From: Protopterus annectens
Lineage: Eukaryota; Chordata; Ceratodontiformes; Protopteridae
Assembly: GCF_019279795.1 (NCBI RefSeq)
Contig: NC_056733.1
Span: 1,424,363,917 to 1,424,427,916, forward strand
Reading direction: 5' to 3'
DNA length: 64,000 nucleotides
Shown here: piece after piece, positions 56,426 to 64,000 of the stretch
Numbering within the stretch: position 1 is the first letter of the stretch
Layout of the letters: each line of letters opens with the position of its first letter
Made by a program: the position numbers and the translations under genes
Notes under the pieces: generated by a model
Databases searched by the model: none
Told to the model about the DNA's origin: nothing
What the model saw: only the letters and a program-made list of their open reading frames with translations

Positions 56426-58520
56426 TAAGGAAGTGACCTTGTTTCCCTTCTGCACTCTTTCCAGATGCCATGTTTTGCCAAACCAACTTTACTGTCATAA
56501 CAGCTGTTTCTGCCACTTTTTGTATACAGGTCTATTAAGTATTTAATTTAGTTTAAGATTGTGTCATCATTTTTAAAGCTAAAATAGTCTACATTCTAGC
56601 CAAACCCCAAGTATAAAACATGTGCTAAAAAAGCTTTTTTCTCTTAAAAATAGTAAACACTAAGGCTGCTTCAGCTCAGAATCATGACAGAAAAGTATTC
56701 ATTGCAGTTATGCACATGCATCTTACCCTGTCAGTTACAAATGTAGTAAGCAACCATCTCAAATCATTGTGTTGCTAAAAGGATGCTGCATTGTGATCAA
56801 TACATTTTTTATTTAAACAATCTCTATGAACACTTTCCTATTTTATATACAAAAAAAATTACATTTGAATATATTTAAAGCATCATAGATCTGGCATCCA
56901 TCATCACATTCTTCAATTGCATTATGTAGAATGGAAGGCATAACACAGCATCAGAGGAGCACTGAAACAGAGTTAACTACAATTAAAATATTAGACTTTT
57001 GTATACTTAACCCATTAACAAACAGTTACACTAGAACACTTGCAGTCATGGTCACTGCTTCCAAACATGGTTGTGCTATGCATATTATATCAACACATAC
57101 TTGTTTAAGCAGCAGATGCACAAAGAATCTGTAAGGATGTCCAATAAAGTTTTTATATGCACTTAGTCAGGGTACTTTTCCCTTATTTGTCAATTTGTTC
57201 TTCTTAAATGTCTGTTGCATCTTTAGAAGTTATGACTCACGAAGGAAGCACCACCACAGGATTTTACAGCCTTTTTGTAAAATTTAATCTAGTTTCATGT
57301 GAAAATAATGTAACAAACATCGGACAGTATACACCAACAACTGCTTCCTGATGTACTTAAAAGAGGTGCAACAACTGCAAAATCAAATTATGCACCAGTG
57401 ATAACATCTTAATCTGTGCAGTACTAATAGCACAACCCCATCCCACATGGTTCCTTTTACTTATAATGGCATAGGATGTCCATTTTCTAATCAAGGCTGC
57501 AGTTCCCAAGTATCCTCCAGTATGGCATAATTTTGTCCTTCCTGTTCAGTAAGCGACTTTCTCATTTGGTACTGAAGTACAGGCATTCTATGGGAAGTTA
57601 AAGACATCTGTCGCTAAAATGCTGATTCTAGACCGTGATAATCTTCCTGAAGAAATAATGTCCAATTTCTCTGCTTTTGTTAAGTGGTATTTCACATCTA
57701 TGACAAAGTGAGTAAGCAGGAGATGGGATACCAGTCATAAAAAAATCAAGAAATACAGCCAAGAGGAGAAAAAAGGCATCTCTTTGTTTTTCTCTCTTTC
57801 TGGCACACACGTCCACATGTTTGCAACAAGAAAATCTCAAAGGAAGAATTCATTTAAAATTACTAGAAACTATCTCATTAGTTAATCTAACATTCAAGAC
57901 AGTACTGTGCTAAACCACAAATGCCTTATTGTTTGTGAAAAACAAACTTGGAATGACATGCTTTGCAGAGCAAGCCTTGAATAACAAAACAAAAGTCAAA
58001 ATGGATGACCCCACCACTCTATTTGTGGTACAGCAAATTAGGACTAATAATATACAAAAGAATATCAATGCATCAGTGAAAACTTCAGTTTCTGCTAACA
58101 GCTGTCTTTAAAAGCAAACGCTAAGAGACAGAGAGTTGGTGGCAGTAGACCCATGAGTTATCTATGCTATTTGTATCTGCTAGTAATTTTGGGAATTATT
58201 ATTGCAGACCAGCCTCAACTAGCATACATAAATGATTGAAATTCAGACACTTTTCCAATGAATTAAGTGTCAAACACTTAAATATTTAATAGGTAAAAAC
58301 ACTTGTGAGCTAGTGCAAGCACCATATAAACAGAAACTGCTAAGGATTTTCTTAAAATATGGAATTTCTAAGGAAGCCTCCTGCTACATTGCTTATTAAC
58401 ACAGAAACAGGTCATAATCCAACATTAGGTATAGAATATATTTAACCAAATATTTTAGACAGACACTTCCCTTAAGGAACTCCATCCCACAGATGAAAAA
58501 AACAGATCAAGTGATGGGAA
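56426..58520. other. unassigned intergenic DNA
   Basis: Two kilobases with no obvious transposon text, which stands out here. A CAATAAAGTTTTTATATGCA polyadenylation-like site lies at about 57143. It could be old unique sequence or the 3' end of a transcript, but no coding exon is visible. Confidence 0.4.
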
Positions 58521-58525
58521 AAAAA

Positions 58526-58527
<2 letters not shown>

Positions 58528-58587
<60 letters not shown>

Positions 58588-58598
58588 ATATATCTATC

Positions 58599-58633
<35 letters not shown>
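58528..58633 (+). repeat. (AT)n then (AC)n microsatellite
   Basis: About 30 AT units, a short TCTATATATCTATCA break, then about 16 AC units. Confidence 0.98.
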
Positions 58634-58635
<2 letters not shown>

Positions 58636-59599
58636 TTATATACATACACATACACATGTACCACTAATGTATCAGAACCACTTGTTTAAGTGTAGTTTCC
58701 TCTACATTGAAATGGCCATCAATGTGATTATTATACTGACATGATTATTTTACACTAATTTGCCTCCTCTCAATAGGCAGCTTGGGTCCCAATAATATCA
58801 AACATTCTAGAGATCATAAATGACAATTTCCCTATGTTTAATTACAATGATAATGCTGTGGCTCACTGGCTTTTTAGATAGTCTATAAAAGTAGTTTTAG
58901 TGTTCCTTTTTAATTGAATTATTCTGATTTGTGCTTACTGTAAGCGGATAACAAAACCCAAACCCAACTTTTTACCTATTTGTAGTAAATGGACTAAGGG
59001 AAACTTAAGAGTTGAAAGCCATAGTCCTTAAAAATAACACTGACTTTCTTCCACACCCTTACTAGGTGCAAAAACTCCAGCACTGTTTTTTTCATCAAAA
59101 GCAGACATTTGTAACTTCAAAAAATGAAAGGAAAACGACAGTTGCCTGAATTTGTTGACACTGTGCTTAGTTACATTTTGATAAGGAAAGTCCATCCTCA
59201 TTTGCAGTTTAATGCAACTCCGAGGGCTTTTTTCTCCCTACATGGCTCCATATGGTTTCGTTACCAGAAAGCGGCTTGTACTGGAAAAAAAAAAACTTAA
59301 TTTCCTTTCCTTGTAAGCAAAGGAAGGGAAGGGAAAACCAACCACTTTTTTTTATTGTTGTTGGGCTTAACCTCTCTGGTGTTTTGGCATATAAATTTGT
59401 TTCCAGTTACATAACATACCATAGGCATAGAGAAATCTGTAGTTTTTGCCAATCAGGAAATGCCCACAAACTTACACAGGCAGTCCCACAGTCCTTTTGA
59501 CTTCAGCAACTGTTATTAAAATCTTCACAGTGTGATGGAAGTATTCTCTATTGCTTTTGTTACAATAGAGAAAAAAAAAACAAAAACCCAGTTCTGGTA
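58634..59599. other. unassigned intergenic DNA
   Basis: No frame or repeat family recognised. Confidence 0.5.
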
Positions 59600-60201
59600 C
59601 ACATATTTGAACTGAGTTTTTTTTAGACAGCAATCCACTTGGTGCAAGCTACAAGCTCTCCTCACCCTAGAGGATGGTGATGTCTGTGCAGTCACTGAGA
59701 TGTTGTTTAGAGCCACAGAGAGCGCACCAGCAGTGCAAAGCTAGAATGCCTACTACACATATTGACCAGTTACTACACAGACAGGGACTAAAAGTGGATG
59801 CGTCTCAATCTACATAAAAAGTAAATATAACGCAAGGCTGGTCAAACAGGACAATGCACTTGAGCTTCTCCACATTTAAATCACCACAGGCAAAATTCTC
59901 ATTCCACTTCCTTACAAGCTCTTAGGCCTCCACATGACCAGGAATCCCATAACCAGTATTTAAACTTATTGGAAACACTCATTATTGAAACCAATACCAT
60001 ATTCATGGATGACTTTAATTACTCAGCTTTTAAATGCGAATCATATACGACACCAAATGTACAAGCACAGAAATTTCTGGATTTTATAAATACAAACTCC
60101 CTGGACCACATTGTCAATACCTCAACCAGGGGAACAAACATACTGGATCTGGTCCTCACTAACATGGGAGAGTACTGCACACCCCCTAGTTTATAGTCTT
60201 C

Positions 60202-60300
60202 CCTGGTAAGATCAGACCACAAAATGGTCTCATTTGAAGTAGAAAACCTTTGAAAGGCCTGGTAAGATCAGACCACAAAATGGTCTCATTTGAAGTAGAA
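60202..60300 (+). repeat. 43-bp tandem duplication in CR1 copy F endonuclease
   Basis: CCTGGTAAGATCAGACCACA...GAAGTAGAA occurs identically at 60202-60244 and 60258-60300, separated by 13 bases. The identity points to a late duplication after the copy had decayed. It breaks the frame between TNMGEYC and VRSDHK. Confidence 0.9.
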
Positions 60301-60988
60301 ATAAAACCTGGAATCCCAGCTAACCCTGGAATAGTCAGACTCCACTCTAAGGCTAACTTCCTACTATTAAATGATAACCTGGCAAAATTTCAAGATCCAT
60401 TAAACCATGAAAACACTGCTGCCTATGTGGAACTGTTCACAGAAATCCTACACAAGCATGTTAAACACTGCACAGTGGCAGGTGTATCCACCAGGAAGAA
60501 GTACAGAAATAACAAAAAACAAGCCGCCCTGATGGAATCAACAATATTATAGGCTGTACAACAGAAGGAAGAAAATCATGGAAAAAATTGTGATGTACAG
60601 CACCCAGCAGGATAAAAGCACTCTCATCAAACTGAATAAACAAAAAGTCTACCAAATCCAAATTTGAGGTAAATTTGGCCTCCCGGGCCAAGGATCCCCA
60701 CAAGGCATTATTTACCTATGTCCGCAAACTCAAAGGCAATACACAATCATGCAGAGTTCACCGTTAATGGAGTCACCTAACTGAGCTAGAAGATACAGCA
60801 AATCTACTGGCTGACAAACTCAGCTCCAGCTTTTCCCCCTCTCTCTCACTCAACCTTCCCTCAGGAAATACCATCAAAATACAACTCTCCCTGCTAACAC
60901 TAGGGAACAGGTCCTTAATGTACTCTCCAAGGCCAAGAACACTGCATCAGTGGGCTCAGACAGTATCCCAGGACGCCTTTGAAACAGA

Positions 60989-61285
60989 ATGAAACATGAC
61001 CTATCAGGCCCTCCGGAACTGCTATTTTACTGTAGCCTCCAAACAGGCTTTGTGCCTCACGAATGGAGAGCAGCAACAGTCATCCATCTGCACAAAGGTG
61101 GATCATCTACAGACCATAGAAACTGTAGACCCATTAGTCTTACTGGTCTCATATGCAAACCTATGGAAAGAATTATCAGGGAAATTATCAATAATGACAT
61201 AGAAAACCATAAGGGCAAAATAGTTCATACTCCCTACCTTGACCTGGAAAAGGCATCTGGCGTAACACCACTCAGGCATTGTTGA
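60989..61285 (+). pseudogene. CR1 copy F reverse transcriptase, N-terminal part
   Basis: A 98-codon frame: LLFYCSLQTGFVPHEWRAAT, VIHLHKGGSSTDHRNCRPIS, LTGLICKPMERIIREIINND, then an internal deletion removes the QFGF.KGRS block, and YLDLEKASGVTP follows where copies A-C have YLDLAKAFDTIP, so the first catalytic Asp (F-D) is changed to S-G. Downstream at about 61495 the FADD motif is FTKD. Both catalytic centres are therefore lost. Confidence 0.85.
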
Positions 61286-62499
61286 CAAACTCAAGTGGTT
61301 AGGTATAAAACCTTATGTCACCCAGTGGATAGCCACCTGTCTCACAGACAGGACCCAGGAAGTTAAAATTGGGGATTCCATCTCTACAAAGAGGCCAGTC
61401 ACAAGTGGAGTCCCTCAGGGATTGGTCATGGTACTACTACTTTCTGGCATTTACTTCTCTGAAGTAAAGGCCAATGTCAATGGCCTCTGGCTAACTAAAT
61501 TCACAAAGGATTACAAATTAGGAACGGTCATAGAATCTCCCATTGACACAAATACTCTCCAGGAAAGGCTGATGCAGACAAATAACTGATGTCAGAGTCA
61601 TGGACTACAATTAAATGCCAAGAATTGCATAACAGTAACTTTTAGGAAGTCATCTACCCCTGGTAACTATCATATTGACAATACATTGCCAAGATTTGAC
61701 CAAGTAGTCAGTGACTTGGTAACATGCATAGACAGTAATCGAGCCTTTGACCATCATGTGTCTACAGTAGTGAGGAAATCATTCTATGTTGTGCAACTTA
61801 TAAAAGTATGGCATCTAGGTGCAAGGAAGTAATTGTTCCACTGTATTTGCCATTCATCAGACCTATCACAGTGTACAATGACCCATTTGGTATGTACCCA
61901 ACTAAGCATATCCAGCAAATGGAACATCCACAGAGGTTCCTCACTAAAAGAATGCAGAGTATAAATAGCATGTCCTATACAGACCGCCTCAAGGCCCTAT
62001 CCCTGTATTCTACCTCCTGTGGGCTGTTGAGGGAAGATCTATGCCTTGCATACAAAGCATTGTCAGACCCCACCCTGCATATCCACAAAAGAAACAGCAC
62101 CAGAATTAACCATTCTAAAGACTTGAACCTTGCCTATCATATAAATAGAACTTGCTGGAGCGACAAGTATGCATCCCAGAGACCACCCCTTCTCTGGAAC
62201 AGGTTTCCCCAGCCATGTGAAGAACAGTTCCTCCTTAACAGAATTCAAGTGTGACTTGGACAATTGGTTGGGGAACAGGGAATTCATCCCTGGTTTGGCA
62301 CCTATGTCTGTAATGGACACATGCAGCCTGTAAATGGTTCATCTCCCATGACCCTGCTTGTAAATGGTTCAGCTCCCAAGCCCCTGTTTACACTTATGAA
62401 GGGTAACAGAACTTGTCAGAGATGCATAGCTAGGCTTAAAAATGCCCTTGGGGTCATTAGTCTATAAATACCTATGAACCTATTAACCTATGGTGGAAG

Positions 62500-62635
62500 C
62501 ATTATTTTATGTAACTAACCTCGAAAAAGGGCATAGCAAAATTATTTTAAAATGGGTGGCAAAAGCCAAACACACTCTGGATAGGCTTATAAATGCCCTA
62601 GGGCAGATAGCCTAGTATGAACCTATGAACATCTT
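62500..62635 (+). mobile_element. CR1-like LINE 3' end fragment G
   Basis: GTAACTAACCTCGAAAAAGG, GGGTGGCAAAAGCCAAACAC, GGATAGGCTTATAAATGCCC, TAGGGCAGATAGCCTAGTAT, GAACCTATGAAC: almost the same as the 3' end of copy A (3851-3970, reverse complement). A separate, strongly 5'-truncated insertion directly behind copy F. Confidence 0.85.
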
Positions 62636-63113
62636 TGTACATAACAATGTTATAGTTCTATGTACATGCTGAATTATGTTCAGGAGGAGGAGTGAGATTT
62701 AAGGGAAGGCAGGAATTCAGAAATATATGTACTGCTGGACTGATGATAATTTCAAAGAAAGAAAAGCTGTGTGATGTTTAATGTATATAAATGAAAAACA
62801 GATAATATGGTTTGTTTTCTTTTCTGTTTATGTACGTTTGCCTATGTTTTAACTGACAATTTAATAAAGCTGTTTAAAAAAAAGATTGTTTGTGTGCGTT
62901 ACATTTGCTACAATAAAAATCAAGGGGCAGCAATACAACAGAAGTCTTCAAATGTAACATGTACACGTTTGCCCAAGTTAAAAAAAAAATTCTCATAACA
63001 GCATTAATTCAAGAATAGATGGTTTTGCTGCACTGTGAGGAGAGATATAAAAATTTTAAATGTAAAATACTTAAGTAAATACTGTACTTTCTCCAGTATT
63101 CAAGATGAAAAAA
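62636..63113. other. unassigned intergenic strip
   Basis: Contains AATTTAATAAAGCTGTTTAA followed by A-rich sequence at about 62860-62885, which looks like a polyadenylated retroposon end on the plus strand. Source unknown. Confidence 0.4.
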
Positions 63114-63675
63114 CAGGTCTATATTAGAACATCGAAATTTCACAATTTCGAATGTTCTAATATCAACCCCTATTCAGCGAACGCTGAAAATAGCGAAAGA
63201 GAAAAACACATTTTTTTCCTAGGGAAAGAATTTGGTTATCCATTTCTGTCGTTTTGCTATTTTCAGCGCTGTGGTGGAAAGTTATGGGTCAGGTTCAGGT
63301 AAGTGTGCGATTGGGCACGGGTTAGGTATGTGTGTGATTGTGTGGACGTGAGGGTTAGGGCAGGTTAGGGTGCGGATGAGGTGAGTGTACGACAGTGATG
63401 GACCTTAGGGTTAAGGTTTGGGTTAAGGTAAGTGGATAGTTAGTGGTGTTTGTACAGTTTAGTGTAGGGTTAGCTGTAAGATTTTAGGTGTATGCATGTG
63501 GATTGCTGTTTGTTTGGTGTGCTTGTGTTGTGTGTATGTGTTTCAGAACAGCAAATGTTTTCCCCAAGAAAAAATTTGCTGTTCTGCATGTTCAATGCTG
63601 TCAGCGTTCGCTGAATAGAGGTCGATATTAGAACATTCGCAATTGTGAAATTTCGATGTTTTAATATAGACCCTG
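63114..63675. mobile_element. 562-bp DNA transposon with about 74-bp inverted termini
   Basis: Left end (63114): CAGGTCTATATTAGAACATC, GAAATTTCACAATTTCGAAT, GTTCTAATATCAACCCCTAT, TCAGCGAACGCTGA. Right end read inwards from 63675: CAGGGTCTATATTAAAACAT, CGAAATTTCACAATTGCGAA, TGTTCTAATATCGACCTCTA, TTCAGCGAACGCTGA. The arms match at roughly nine of ten positions. Each arm also holds a nested hairpin CGAAATT...AATTTCG. An inner inverted pair (GAACGCTGAAAATAGC near 63180 and GCTATTTTCAGCGC near 63256) follows. The middle has GTTAGGG-rich text. No transposase; no clear target duplication was seen. Confidence 0.8.
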
Positions 63676-64000
63676 AACAAAACATATCGTCCTACTATAG
63701 ACGCTGAAAAATAGCAGAAAGTGATCCTTGAAGTATCAGTTACAGGTAAGTGATTAACACGGACACTTCCAGAAGGGAAGATGAGAGAGGGTCTGTCAAT
63801 ACTTGGGTTACAAATTGTCAGCTTAAAAAAAAACATGAATGTCAACTACTTTACTTTAAGGATTTACAACTGCTTCAAATAGGTTAGAACTTCTCTGAGA
63901 ACAATACAATCAGGGCAATTCATCCAAAAAGTGAAAAGTGGTCAGGCTCCACACGCTGTGTAAGATGCCTTTGACTCGCACTTCTGTCACTACATTGACA
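63676..64000. other. unassigned strip after the inverted-repeat element
   Basis: Begins with CTATAGACGCTGAAAAATAG (63694-63713), which repeats the inner arm text of the preceding transposon, so part of a second copy may lie here. The remainder shows nothing. Confidence 0.4.

Larger units (their letters stand above)
59600..62495 (+). mobile_element. CR1-like LINE copy F
   Basis: Plus strand: the endonuclease start EDGDVCAVTEMLFRATES at about 59670, then TIFMDDFNYS at 59995-60025, RGTNILDLVLTNMGEYC at about 60130-60177, VRSDHKMVSFEVE at 60262; the linker SVGSDSIPGR at about 60948, and RT from 60989 (GFVPHEWRAATVIHLHKGGS, RPISLTGLICKPMERII). It continues with VTSGVPQGLV, then LTKFTKDYKLG, NHLV-like thumb text, and ends in GNREFIPGLAPMS. 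The 3' end is at 62430-62495 (GCTAGGCTTAAAAATGCCCT, ACCTATGAACCTATTAACCT). It diverges more from A-C than they do from each other and has many frameshifts. Confidence 0.85.

Noticed and set aside
63340..63480. Telomere-like GTTAGGG text
   Set aside because: Only scattered, irregular GGTTAGG units within a transposon centre; not an interstitial telomeric array.
1..64000. CRISPR arrays, bacterial operons, phage or plasmid genes
   Set aside because: No regularly spaced repeats with unique spacers, no ribosome-binding-site-led gene strings, and pervasive vertebrate retroelements; the DNA is eukaryotic.

Overview
This window looks like non-coding, transposon-dominated DNA from a vertebrate, probably a lower vertebrate with a large, repeat-rich genome (fish-like, possibly lungfish, cartilaginous fish or amphibian). 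The reasons are the mix of element types (CR1-like, L2-like, RTE-like, L1/Tx1-like, DIRS-like and Penelope-like retroelements, V/HE1-type and MIR-type tRNA SINEs, short inverted-repeat DNA transposons), the long (AT)n and (GT)n microsatellites, and the absence of any operon-like gene packing. The species cannot be fixed from sequence alone. I could not recognise one host protein-coding exon. Nearly every long reading frame belongs to a decayed mobile element. A run of exactly 500 N (39705-40204) is an assembly gap.

Layout. 1-1560: RTE-like LINE, minus strand. 1620-3500: L2-like 3' tails, a CR1 endonuclease fragment and a possible Penelope-like fragment. 3590-16040: a nested stack. An L1/Tx1-like LINE (plus strand) is split in its ORF1 by a CR1-like LINE (copy A, minus). 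Copy A is itself split in its reverse transcriptase by a Penelope-like element (PLE1, 5048-8270, minus) flanked by a perfect 127-bp direct repeat. The same L1 also carries an inverted-repeat element at about 10130-10440. 16060-16720: another PLE remnant. 17160-17690: GT repeats and a hAT-like end. 18075-22102 or further: CR1 copy B, the longest, with ORF1 and 5' leader. 23022-23172: tRNA SINE whose tail copies the CR1 3' end. 25850-28480: L2-like LINE interrupted by PLE2, which keeps an open 311-codon C-terminal frame. 30470-34830: L2 tail with a nested V/HE1-like SINE, further SINEs and microsatellites. 35190-38607: CR1 copy C, whose ORF1 esterase is fused in frame to the endonuclease. 40470-43080: two copies of an inverted-repeat element around a GT repeat, and two more SINEs. 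44934-45212: nine-copy 31-bp minisatellite. 45600-48700: decayed DIRS-like element. 50330-50640, 53050-55835 and 59600-62635: further CR1-like copies, one nested inside another. 63114-63675: DNA transposon with about 74-bp inverted termini.

How the parts relate. The three best CR1-like copies share one plan: ORF1 with a CxxC...CxxC pair and an SGNH-esterase, then ORF2 with APE endonuclease, reverse transcriptase and a conserved C-terminal region, then a 3' end of TATGAACC-type octamers. The tRNA SINEs carry the same 3' end, so they probably used this LINE's machinery. No copy seen here is intact. The features most worth a second look are the 127-bp target duplication around PLE1, the concentration of several PLE lineages, possible hammerhead-ribozyme remnants in their tails, and the in-frame esterase-endonuclease fusion.
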